From: Balanoglossus misakiensis
Lineage: Eukaryota; Hemichordata
Length of the DNA: 64,000 nucleotides
Reading direction: 5' to 3'
Assembly: GCA_040954595.2 (NCBI GenBank)
Contig: CM082594.2
Span: forward strand, 5,394,001-5,458,000
Both the position numbers and the translations under genes were made by a program. A model generated the notes under the pieces. That model did no database searches. It was not told where the DNA came from and worked only from the letters and a program-made list of their open reading frames with translations. Below are positions 25,301-37,600 of this stretch, in pieces (the first letter of the stretch is position 1; every line of letters starts with the position of its first letter).

Positions 25301-28300
25301 TCCCCGGGAGCCAGAGAACGGCAGCATATGGCAGATCGCTCACAAAGAGAGTCTATTCTGCCTAGCGGAGGCTTTTGGAAGTGCGTGTAAATAATTCATT
25401 GTCCGTTTTGTGCGCAGTCTTATGCTTCCAACAATTAAAGTCTTAATACTTTGAATGGGTCTTTATGATCAAAATAACACAACTTTAAGACTGTGTAAAA
25501 TGGATATAGAATTCTGTTGTCTTCGCGAATCGTTCGATATCTCTGGCGTGTAAAAGCGCCATATACCGCTCTGTGTTTTCAGCGAAGCGGTCTTCTGAAT
25601 GCGCCGAGCACGAAATGCGTTTGAAATGCCGGAGCAGTTTGAAAAACACCGAGAAAACGGTTTAATTCATACCTGTGAAATGTAGAAGAGAAAGAAGTCT
25701 GAAAACGGGAGAAAACATATCTTTGGGATCCGTCAGAAGATTAAGGCGACGACACAAAGTGTTCATGCCAGTGGCAAACTTGATCGATTTTCCGTTTGAA
25801 AGCGCGGCGTGTTCCCCCGCACCGAGTCTCTCGCTCACCAGACATTGATCCCGGCGTCCCGGTAAAACCAAATTAATTTTAATCGCAGATGTCAGATAAA
25901 AAATATAAAACCTTCGATTTTAACGCGGAGAAAAGATGCCCCCAAAGAAAAGTGAGAATTTTCAATTAAAGCTTAGAGCCTGGGCTGACAACAGACGGAT
26001 TAACACTTTATTGGCCAAATCGCTTTTATAGACCTCGTTTGAGAATTTGATTTTTGTAAGCGATAGTTGATCCCGTTTCGCTCCGGTGAGATAATTCAAA
26101 ACCATGCCTAATTCTGCAAAAGCATGTCCTTAAAACTGTAACGTTAAATGATTTCAGGATATCAATTCCTGACTCAAAAGTTTACGGTCATGTGACTGTT
26201 ACTTGACAACCTGCCACTTGGTGACTGATGGCAACAGACTTAGCCCCACTTAAAACTTGTGACAAATATCAAATTCTTGAAAATTAAAATCGTTGAAGTG
26301 TGCCACGCTGACTGGTTCATATCCCGAAGCGGGACTTCATTAAACTCGAAGTAACAAGTAAAAGAGAATTGACTTTTTTTCCACTCTGTAACCTAGACGA
26401 AAAATCGGGAAAACGTTCAGACGATCATAAAACCAGAATGAAATATCCTCGAGAAAAATTTACAAAATCGCCCCTAAACTTTCCAGTTTGACCGCCTATT
26501 AAAATCTACAATACTTCAATGCCATTTTTTAAAATGAGTTATGTTTGGTTGCAATTGATGAAATCAAGGTTTACTCGCCTCGTATCTTTCTATGTAAGAC
26601 TTTCACTTGTATTAAAATATCATTTGTGATATTCCACCCGCAGGTCACAAACCGTTGGGCCGCCGTCCACGGAAACCGGGAGTCGACCGAAAACCTCGAC
26701 AAGCCTACTCGTCCAAGCAGTTGGAACGCCTGGAGGACGAATTCAAAAAGGACAAATACCTCAGCGTAAGCAAGCGGTTGGAACTCTCCATGGCGTTGAA
26801 TCTGACGGAAACACAGATAAAGACCTGGTTTCAGAATCGGAGGTGAGTCTAAGGAAGCCGTTTTTTGCTTTCATTATTCCCCGATCCAGCGTTGCACGGT
26901 AGCAGTTTATCTCGCTGACTTAATATGCGTATGCACTGTAGTGCCCGCCATTTGTAAAATCTGCAAAGACTGCAATTTATAGGAGACCTGGTAGCATTTC
27001 CTTACAATTTTTGCCAACTCGACGAGGGGGTGAAACGTGAATATTCGACTACTACATGGGCCTCGGTGTTGTGGTAGTACTGTTGTTTTATTTTTACAAG
27101 AGAGCTGTTGATGTACAGCACTAGAACTTTACTTCGCGTCTACAATGTAAGTGTACAGTTGACATCAAACGATGGCATTTTCCTCTCGCCCATGCGAGTA
27201 TCCCAAAACTTAGCCCACGGCTACGTGTTGATTTGATGGCCCCGGGGAAACAGAAACCCCTGAAACAGCATTTATCAAAAGCGCTACGTCTACTTTTTGT
27301 ACAAATTGGATGAAAGTCATCCATGGGAAAATAAGCCGACAAAGGGTCGGACGCCAAAATTCACCAATATTAAAACCAACCAATTGATTTGTCCAAGACC
27401 TAACTTCACAAATGGACATCAGTGGTTTACGAATGAAAATTTCCCCATCTGTTGTTATTAAGGCGCGTTTGATCGACGAAATATCGACAGGAACGGCGCT
27501 AGTCGCTCATTTCGGCACTTGTGGCCTGTACCACCGCCGACCAAGCGTCAAAACCCGGACTCGCCACATCGGTGACGGTTCGATACGCTACATTTAATTA
27601 CGCGAGCGGAACGCGCCACACCATTAAAATTCGTTTCGATTACACGTTTGCGACCGTGTTGATCTGATTATAAATATTTTATGTGCTATATAGTTTAATT
27701 ATGTATAACGATGTAAAATTGGTAGCTCTGACGTGCTGGCTTGTTGACCGGTCTCATTGTCTCTGGCAGTTCTTTGTGCAAATAGAACAGCTTGGTTTTC
27801 CTAATAAAGCACCAGCAAATCGTTGATTAAAAGCGTCAACTATTGATCTTGAGTGTATTAAATGGAAATAAGTGTGGTTGCAGATTCAGGAAGATGGGTT
27901 AATAAGCACAGAGTAAGCATTGAGAGCGTGGGTGCTGAAGATCGTGAGAGAAACGCGCAGGGGTGAGAGAAGCCGCTGGCCCGGGTAGGGGGTGTTTGCA
28001 AGGTTAAAGGTTGTATAGTTGAGGCGGTTTTGGAAGAAAAAGGCGGGTCAGCTTATCCAGGGGTATTCAGAGCCAATAAGTGAGAGCGTTGTAGATCGCG
28101 ACTGGTGAGTGATCGTGTGTAGACGCGGCTTAACTTGTACCTTCGTTTGAAGCAGAGACAAGTTGTCTCTTCTTGGACCGTTTAATTAGGAGACGCGGAT
28201 TAAACAAACCGAAATGAAAATCAAAAGGAGTTATTGGACAGAAAGAGATTAGTTGGATAAACAAACAAGTGAGCAAATAGCTTTTGTTTTCAAGGAAATC

Positions 28301-31070
28301 AATAATTTGATGAAGAGTTGTTTGGCGTGGCGAGGCAGTGAATCGCTTGATAAATCATGCATACACTTGTTCTTCAATCGATGGACCGATGGACCGCAAA
28401 AAAGTTGAATTTAACTGTTTACGGCGAACGCAATCGCGATCTTCGGAGACTGCGAAGAAATGAACACACGGCGAAGGGCGTCGATCGCCGCGCGCGTTCG
28501 AGCGCGTCTTATCAATTTCGCGGGTGATGAGAATTCCGCGAAATGTTTGCAAGATATACAGTGTCTCGACACTGACGATAGCAGCCCGTTTTTTTAACGA
28601 AAATGACTGGCAGAAATGAAATGGAACATGCCAAAATGTCGATTTGGAGGTGACAAGCGCGAGAGCCATTAGGTGACACACCCTTTCAATTACTATAATG
28701 ATGTTTTTGACGGGCGTCGAGGCTGGGCTGGTATCAGTATGCCGCGCTCTGTTTAATTGACGAAACGTCACTCTCCAAAGAAAAACTGACGTCTGCACAT
28801 GTTTCACCATTTTAATTCAACTCAGATTGTATTCAATAAAAAAAAACTCGCAAAGGGGCATTTTATGGCTGGGCACATTTGGTCACTTTTATTCAATAAT
28901 TGCTTTTCCTTGTTTACAAAATAGGGGTCAGCCTTAGACGCGCACGTCGGAGTGCGGTGCGGCGATCGACTCGAGTCGCGGGGCTTAATTTCGTGTTTTT
29001 GCTTCAATTTCTAGCCTTTAGTGCGTGCACCAAAACTTCGGTGTCAGATTACGGAATTGTTGAGTCGGGTTGCAGGTGTTTGGACCCGAATCAAAGTTTT
29101 TTGAAACAAGTAATTTCGCTAACAGACACTCTTCAGCTTCGAATCTATTAAGCGACGAACCCGTCGTTTACCGGAGCTTCTGACATCATATCAATTTTTC
29201 GCCAGATCGATTTTGTAGCAAATCGCATAACTATGTCAGTGATCGTAGTGATTTTGAATAGGCCGTGATGTGTTTAAGCCTTAATGGTAGAAATACCACT
29301 GGTTCTTTATCGATTGCGCCTTATAATTCAGCATAATTAAAAGCAAAATACTTAAAAGGGAGTGTTATATTCCAAGCGTGCACTCCTCTCCAAACGCTTA
29401 AAATTTCATGTTTGTTTTGTGTGACCTACAAAAAACTGCAGTTATTTGTTTTATAGCTGCGCTAACGGATATTGTTGGTTTTATTTTCCTATTAAACAAA
29501 ACTTGTCACCGAGAGTTATTGATAGCCGCTGACACGTTTAATCGCTGCTCAAGCTGTCCATACGTACAATCGTGAGGCTGAATAACAGATATTCTGAAAG
29601 TTAAACATTTTTTACAATCATATATGAACATTGTCGATTTTTATCGGAAATTTTAAGTGTACGTAGTCGGTTAAGGTTTCATTATGTACATAAACGATGT
29701 TTGTTCAGGTCGCCATGTTAACCGATTCATTGCTGTTGGCGATTTTCGCCGAAAAATATCAAGAATTAGCAGATTTTCTTGACGAATTTTTCAATGTTTT
29801 GTTTTCCCGAAGGAAAATATTTTCTTTAAATATAAAATCAAGGGCGAAAACGGTGAAAATTTCAGGCCAACCGACAGTTTGTGTTAAAACTGACAGCGCG
29901 AAATATTCGAAAGATATTGTATGACTTTCACGTTCGTTTCGATATAATACACTGCATAACAAACATACATTAACTGCGGTACAGTATCTACGGAGTCTCG
30001 TTCCACTGTTTATACAGACAGTCTAACAGGCTTTTATCGCCATTGATCAGCGTTTTGAGACAAAAGATAGTACATATATTCCATGTAAAATATCAGCATC
30101 GAATTCCACCATTTCGGTTCCACGTTTCCCTCTCTCATGGACAGACGATCGAGATAAAGCTGATCTTATCGACAGCAGAATTAAAAGCTGCCGTCCACCG
30201 TAACTTTATCCGTGCGCAGACAACGTCAATTGCGGGACTCGGTAGCGACGTTTACGGTTTCCGACATAAATTTTCCGCCTAAGGGGGTACTATAAGACTT
30301 TCGGAGCATGAAATAATTCAAGTTTAGTTAACTTTTTATACTTATTTGAGGCATTTCCTTGGAAAACTTCAATGCAATTTATGGCTAGCTACTTGTGCAG
30401 GTGCCAACTTGAAGAGCTTTTATTTATTTATTTTCAAAAAAAAGACCAAAGCGTTTCACCATTTACAACCGGACCATTTTCACATCTACATTGTATTGGT
30501 TACCGTAGAAAAACCTCTCGAAAAGTCACTCTCTTATCCTCTGACTCGACAAAATAGGCGAGAAAACAAGTAACGCACAAATTAGGCGGAAAATGTTTGG
30601 CGCTCTGTACATTAGTGTCATCAATATTTCAGTTTTTATGCAGTGAGCCGTGAACAACTGAGATCCAAATGGGCGTTCAATCGAATGAGATGTTTGATTT
30701 TTTTTCAAGACTAATCTCGTAATGTTCTGCGTGACATCCTCGCCCATTTAATTACATTGAATGGAAATCTACTTGCATGCTATCGAGTAGGGATAGGTGA
30801 AATGCTGAGACCGACATTGTCTTGTTCTTTTCTTGCAGAACAAAGTGGAAAAAGCAAATGACGGCCCGAATGAAGATAGCTCAGCGACAAGGGCTGTGGG
30901 GCAATCCCTTCATGCCGACGGTGTACGGAACGATGACGGGTTATCCGGCTGCAGCGGCGGCGGCGGCTTACGGTGGTTACGGCAGCTACCTCCCAGCGCC
31001 CGCGGCCATCCCGCTGGACTTGGACCCGGCGAACACAACCAACCCAGACCAATTCATGACAATAACATGA
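22327..31070 (+). CDS. nedx: Nedx/lms-type homeobox transcription factor (3 exons, 268 aa)
   Basis: Exons 22327-22702, 26644-26842 and 30839-31070 (phases 1 and 2) join into one 269-codon frame. The start ATG follows AAAA and precedes a Ser-rich N-terminus. EH1 Groucho motif FSIDSIL lies at residues 39-45; a Tyr-rich stretch lies at 91-102; an Engrailed EH2-like motif WPSWIYATRY lies at 110-119. The homeodomain spans about residues 140-199 and includes KPRQAYSSKQLERLEDEF and WFQNRRTKWKKQ (Q50 class). The last intron splits the codon of homeodomain Arg53. An Ala/Gly/Tyr-rich C-terminal region (GYPAAAAAAAYGGYG) follows. MTARMKIAQRQG after the homeodomain and the helix 1-2 sequence fit Nedx ('next to Distal-less'; Drosophila lms) better than MNX, NK1 or BarH. 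It is probably a nuclear repressor. Family assignment comes from remembered motifs, not a tree. Confidence 0.85.
22703..26643 (+). other. nedx: Nedx intron 1
   Basis: A phase-1 intron of 3.9 kb between GTAAGT at 22703 and CAG at 26641-26643. It separates the EH2-like motif from the homeodomain, with the split codon being a glycine. It contains a CT-rich microsatellite at about 24698-24756. No internal gene is recognised. Confidence 0.85.
26843..30838 (+). other. nedx: Nedx intron 2
   Basis: A phase-2 intron of 4.0 kb interrupting the homeobox between the second base and third base of the Arg53 codon (donor AG|GTGAGT, acceptor TTTTCTTGCAG). The antisense open frame 28355-28810 has no recognisable domain. 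Nothing else is supported in it. Confidence 0.85.
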
Positions 31071-31600
31071 GGTCACCCGTTAATTGAATTACCGTGTCTG
31101 TTCTTCCCCCCTGGCGGCGTTCCCAGGTGGCCCGGGGCGGGGAAACGCTAGTGAACACTCGACGAACACCGAAATCCTGTTTGCGGTCCCTCGGCGCCCA
31201 GCAAAAAGCAACTCAAAACCCATTTATTTTTCGAAAGTAATTGTTTCTATACAAGAGATAAAACGGCGTATTAAAGCCACAAAGTTGAGAATCAAGCAAT
31301 TTGGGGTAATTTTACGCCGAAATTAGAATACGAGTAGAACGAGGTGGCGTCGAAGAGACAGTTATAGAAAAAAACGTCAGCCATCAGGCCAGTAACGGCG
31401 GCTCGACTGATCATGTGACTTGTGCCAGGAAAGAAACGAAACGTTCTTTTGGACACTGAGAACTGTCGACCAGACAGAAAAACATTTAAGATTTATCTAT
31501 TTGTGTTTTATCATGTCTATTAGCTTATACTGCCTGTTGTATTGCCGTTGTGTGAGTTTTCGTAAATGACTTATAAATGTGAATAAAATAAAACTTTTTT
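31071..31600 (+). other. nedx: Probable Nedx 3' UTR with poly(A) signal
   Basis: Sequence from the TGA (31068-31070) to overlapping AATAAA hexamers at 31582-31587 and 31587-31592, followed by a T-rich stretch. This gives a compact 3' UTR of about 530 nt. The gene end is inferred. Confidence 0.6.
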
Positions 31601-34600
31601 CACCAATCAAATCAGAGACGTGGTACGACTGCAAATGTTATAGCATTGCTTTATGAGGATCAAATGATTAGTTATTAAGCGAGACAGAGTTAATATGACT
31701 AGCTTTATACTAATGTCCGGCCATTTTTGAAGCAAGAGGAACTAAACCATGTTTCAGAATGGTGACTGTAGCCTTCTGGTTTCCGTATGCGTTATTGTCC
31801 TGTCCCATTGTTTACACCCTTTTATTACGACACCATGTATGATTTCGCGCATTACTGGTAATTACATTCGTGGAAGATTTGGAAGAGGGGTGTTGAGGAA
31901 TTTCATTAGTGGAGCAAAGGTCATCGGGTTACCAGTTTAAATTCGCTATACATGTACATGTTCTAATTACTGACTCTTTCATCAATAAAAAACTTCACGA
32001 CGAAAGAGAAATACAATAGAGGTGATGTCCCTGAAAAAAACGCAAACACTCTACACTTCCACGAATTTTGCAAATGCATCAACCATTAGAGTTGCCACTT
32101 TTAATACGGTTTATAAGCCAACCCACAGAGCCTATCAAACTAAACAGTATAAACATCATTTAGTTGTATTAACATATAAAATTATGTTCAGTGTAAGTCG
32201 AGGCGACTGTTGTTATTGTTGTGGAGTGACCGTCGTTTGGGTAACACCGGCTACAATTATATTTCACTGGATTATCACAGAAGAGATGAACTGCAGAAAA
32301 CTCACTGTTAAAAAGTTCGGAGTTATTTTAAAAGGCCAATAATTAAAGATGGAACGACTCAAAGTCGATGGGTTTGAGAATAGTGTCTAACTCAGTTGGT
32401 ATCTATTGGACAGAATCCACACATAACACAAATCTATATTTGTAAATCGTTCAACCGACGAAGCAGATAAAGACTGTGTAAAAACTGCAATCTTTACAAA
32501 ATGCAGACATTTATGAGAATAACTTGATTCATTTAAGCACCAATAGCAGTAATATTCGATATTTTATACCCTGCACATTGATTCTCCTTTCGACTTCTGA
32601 AGCATGACGAAATTCCAAAGTATTTTTCTCACCCACATGCGGTGTCGTCAGCACCAAGAAAACTGGGGGTTTGAATATTCAGTAATCAACTACGATGCAG
32701 AATAGGAAAGTGAAGTAGACACAGAAAAAGATGCTGAGAAAATGTTTACAGCTACCTTCCCTTTAAATGTGCACTGTAAAACTCTTTTCAAGATGAATTA
32801 CTCTGAAGAATGTGAACAGAAAGCGACTTTACAACAAAATAAAATGTCAATGGAACGCAAAGACCTCCAGCGTATGTAAGGTGCATAAAACAGACAATTG
32901 TAACTGTTGGTGTGAAAATGTGGTGTTTAGGCAGTGTTATGTCACAGCCATCATTATAGCACTGAAGCTTCCTGCCAGACATGTGAAAAAACGCGGCCAA
33001 AAGTAACACAACAGCTTGCTGGGTGGACACTATGGACTGCAACATAGGGAAAAGCGATTTTTGTATAAATAATATTAATAAAGATGTTTTACTTGGCAAA
33101 ACATGCATTTTTGATGAGAATTAGATGAGAATTAGACAATTCGTCTTCACTGATTTTCTCGGGTGCTGTTTTAAAAATAAATCCTGTAAAACGCTATTCC
33201 TGTGGCAAAGTACAAGCTTTTTGCAGCGGAATCGTACTGTTTTTACTGTAATAAGCTACGCTTTTCCGACAAAAGGAGGTAAATCCGTAGAGAGATAACC
33301 TCCTTATTGCGGAAAAGCACGCAACGGGACTAAGCTCAAACTGTTTTCATTCAAATGCTCGTGGAAGCCACGGGTGACTTCTGACATTCGTGTTTTTACA
33401 AACGTTAGATGTTTGCGCTGAGATTATTCCAAGTTATATTCGTATTCCAACAATTAGGGCTATTTCCAGATTTTTCCCGTGGCGGGAAAATGCAGTGAAC
33501 GACCAAAAGTGGTCTTGCTCCAGTCTGTCGCCAAAAATCAATCAATTTGAAGCCATCTCGCTGTATAAATTTGGTGTCGGGTAACAGGATGACAACATTT
33601 GGCCCGCTGTACGCGTAGCTGTACATTTATCAGTTTTCAATTATCTCCGTTTTTCCGTTAAGAGCTCGCTGTTTTACGATTCACAGTCGTGTCTTGGGGA
33701 CAGGCCATGTCATCAGCGTCTCTTTCTTACGAATCTAAATTCAATTAAGTGTGTTTAATTGCGGATCTATTTGACCCAAGAGACAAACGTTCTATCATGA
33801 TATCTTCGGGGAAAACCTTGTGACGATAACTTTGCAACATCGGGTAATTACCAATCTTGACCTTTTGACCAAGAATGGTTTTTCTCTTTGTTTGACGGCA
33901 TTATGGCAGTCGATTTTCCGAATTTTAAATAATAACAAGCTAAATTTTATGCTCTAGCCCCATTTTTAGGATCTCCGCTGGCATCTCTTGCGAGGCTAAA
34001 GTGATTTCGTCGGAAACAACGAGCACAAAAGTTCGCCGGTTTGCGATCGATTAGCAACAGAACAGACGCGCATGATTATCCCGTTGAACTTAACGTGCAA
34101 GTTTTGAACGCATTCTCTTTGTGTTGACGGTTACTTTCACAATCGCAGCAGCCTCTGACTTCGACATTAGGACTATTTCCACCTCACAATTTAAACAAAA
34201 AACGCAATAAATATGAACGCTAAAAATTCTCTACACAATAGAAAAAACGAACGGAGAGAAAACATATTCCGAAATAAAACAATGAAAGGTACAACTTAGT
34301 ATACTGGGTACACAAATGTAGTGACATTATTCTAAAACTTTTATCAAACAATTCTAGTAACTTTTGAAACTTTGTATGTGCACAAAGGGCGTTCTTTGGC
34401 CAACAAACATTGGGTCTGCGGCAAGTATGGGTTTTATTTTAAACTATTTTTTGGCCAAACCATGACAGAAACCAATAAAGTTAGCCGGTGAACAGCAGAA
34501 AACACCTTTTAATAATATCTAGAGAGCACAGAGAAAACATCAAATAAAAAAAGGTTAAAACGTGGTGGTTTGAAGGGCCTTCCTATGCTCTGAAGTCTAC

Positions 34601-37600
34601 AATGCGCCAAATAAATTTTTACATTCGTGTGCTGGTTGCAATGAACTGTTGAAATGGTCTTCGTTTGAACTTTACACGCTTATACCTAAAGTTGGGTCGT
34701 GCGTTTTGAGGCTCTGTTTGATCGACGCCGTTGCTTCACAAGGAGAGCACTCGATTTGTCGGGTATTTGATCATTTCAGCGACCCCGCCAGTGCAATCAC
34801 TGGCCCACTTGTGGCAATACACACTTTAATTGAGCATAACTTTAAACTGCAAGACGTCGATATTCTGCTGGCTGTCTAGTCTGTGAAATAACAATCTGTT
34901 CCTTCGTAACCCTGTCGATGCTACAGGCAATTTTAAACAAGAAAAGTGACAAATTTAGCAAAAAACTACGCTTGTGTTTGTTAAAATATCCCTTCCCAAA
35001 CATTCGGGTCACCGTTTTTATCTGAACGCAGGGAAAATACTGTGAAAATTTACAAAAAAGTGTGAATTTGCGAAGGAAAATTTGGCGAGAAACTATCGAT
35101 TGGCGAAGGGTTTAAGATGTCAGTTTCGATCGCTGTCATCAATCAATGTGTTATTTTGGTTTAAACCCGCCAATTACATGTTTTTGTATCGAATTGTGCA
35201 TCGACCAAGAAATTAGATGCAGATATCTCTCTAATTATTGTCTTTTTCTGATCGCACGCTGCAACAGTCAGACTTTTCCCCTCGTGTTAATGACTTCATT
35301 ACGCCAGTTTTGGTTTCCTCGCACTCTAGCTCTCCTTTCGATTTCCCAACATCAAAAGAAGTTGGCATTTTCCTAATGGCCCGCCTGACCTGCAATCAAT
35401 ACTGCTGACCAAATAATATTTGAGTTACTCAATCTTAATTCAGATGTGTGGAAAATTTTCCATCGCAAATATTTAAATCCAACATCGAGACATCTCAGTT
35501 TAATCTTGACGAAAGCTTCAACATAAGAATCACTTCAAATTAAATTTAGAATCATTTCGACTAAATTTAGAATCATTTCGACGACCTTCTCCCACGATGG
35601 TTATTTTTCCGGGAATACGATTCAAAATAGCTGTGCTGTTACCTTGCAAGTAGACTAATGGTTACGCTAATTAAAAGCCATCAATTAAACACAATTGTAA
35701 TCGTACAATAAGCAATGATGGGTTTTATCACTTATGTAACGCGAAAAGAAAGACCGCCAAAGCAGAAAAAGATGCGCCACTTAAAAGCTATATAATATAT
35801 CTTTTGATAATAGTGTTATATTCTGTCAGTACATTGTATAAAAATATGATCACTCTGCTTGCTGAAACGTGTTTTACAACCCAAATTTCAAATTCAATTC
35901 AATCCAAGTATTCAATTCTGATATCAAATACTTTTACAACTCCAATCATAACCCTCCTCGATGAAAGCATATGAAAATGCCAGGGAAGTCGTTAGCTTAA
36001 TCACTGACAGTATTCTGTCCTGTGTTTTTCTTGACACTGTACTTTTTTTTACTTTATCATACGAGTGATGCTTCAGTAAATAACCGAGGACTACGTGGAG
36101 GAAAGATTGTGATGATCCACGGATCAGCTGAATAGCGTCCCCAACGTTTAGCACACGAACTGCAAACGTAGATGTCCGTATGTACATTGCATCTGACGTT
36201 GCATTTTGAAGTATGCATCCAACAAGTTAGCATAACGAGTGTATATTCAAGCACATGATTTCACATTTTCATTCGTATTTCCTGTACAGGAAAACCGAGA
36301 CACAGTAATTGTTTTAGAATTAAATGTCACAAGGGCTGCAGACTGGCTGCAGACAACACTACGCAGTAGCTCAGCGCCCCCATTAGGCAAAAAACGAATC
36401 TAATACCCGTAATCTATACACCCTACAATATAAAACTGAAATCGGCGCAGAGGGCGCTCTAATCAACATACGTGTTTTAAATTGCCAGTTACTATGGTGA
36501 AGTTTTGGGCTGGGGGAAGGGTCTAGGTGCCCCTTGACACATTTTACTGTTATCATGTGGCCAGTATTATTTCACCAGATGACGTCATAGTATGATATTG
36601 TTTGGTTTGTAGTAGTCCAGGGCCAGGCAAAGAAGCTGGCTTTTTTATGATTTAAATTAAATGCTACTTTAGCAATTAAGTCTGCAAATGTGAGTGTGCA
36701 ATAGGCATATTAAAGAGAACCTTCAAGGCTTAAGTATTTGCCAAATCCAAAACTTGTTGTGCACTTACATATTATTTTTAAATCGACAAAGATCTGCCCT
36801 GTTCTATATTCATAATGGCTGCTTCCATTGTACCGATGGGTTGAATTCCAAAATTAGCAATCCAATTTTTAGCAATCAAATAATATACAATAATAAATCT
36901 GATATTCATTCATAGAGCTATTATGATCAATTATAGGGATGCAGACATATGTGGGGAAGATGGACAATATTGTATTGAAAATACAGATATTTTCTAATAT
37001 GTGTACATATCTACAGATGGCACACATGCCTTTCACATGGCTGACATACAAAGTCTTTAAAGTAGAGATTTCTTTTTTAAAGTCTGTGGAATATTTAAAG
37101 AGTTGGTATACACACGCTTAATGAACCCCAACATTTTAAAAGTCTTTCTAGCAGCATTTGATATTCACATGAGAGATGAAACTCATCTCAAAAGCTATAG
37201 CCTTTTTTATTGGTTACAAGAGGGAGAGAATTCTGCTAAGGAGACCATATGGCACTGCAATACTTCAGATGGTACACTTGATTCTCACATGACTAACATA
37301 CAGCATCTTAAAGTGGAGCTGTTTTAAAAGTTGGAACACATACAGATTCCATGAGAGTTCAATCAAACTCAGCTCAGAAGTGAGTATGATATCCAATTCA
37401 TTTACACTGTTTACTAGAGAAAGAGAGTTTCCATTGAAACAAGTTTTCTTTTTGCTGGTAAAAGTAATCATACAAATGATTTTTAAACCAGTATTAAGTT
37501 TTAACTGAAGAATGAAGAGGTCATCCTGTGTATTAGTGTTTAACATCATCATCAATGAACATACAACAGCTTGAAGAATTATGGCAGCTGAGAATGCCAA

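Noticed and set aside
28355-28810. 151-codon minus-strand frame within Nedx intron 2
   Set aside because: No recognisable motif or repeat-derived protein; likely chance.
22327-31070. MNX (Hb9) identity, expected because MNX1 lies near EN2 in vertebrates
   Set aside because: The homeodomain PRQAYSSKQLERLEDEF...NRRTKWKKQ lacks MNX hallmarks such as PRTAFTSQQLLELEHQF and RMKWKRSKK, and it has an intron inside the homeobox.
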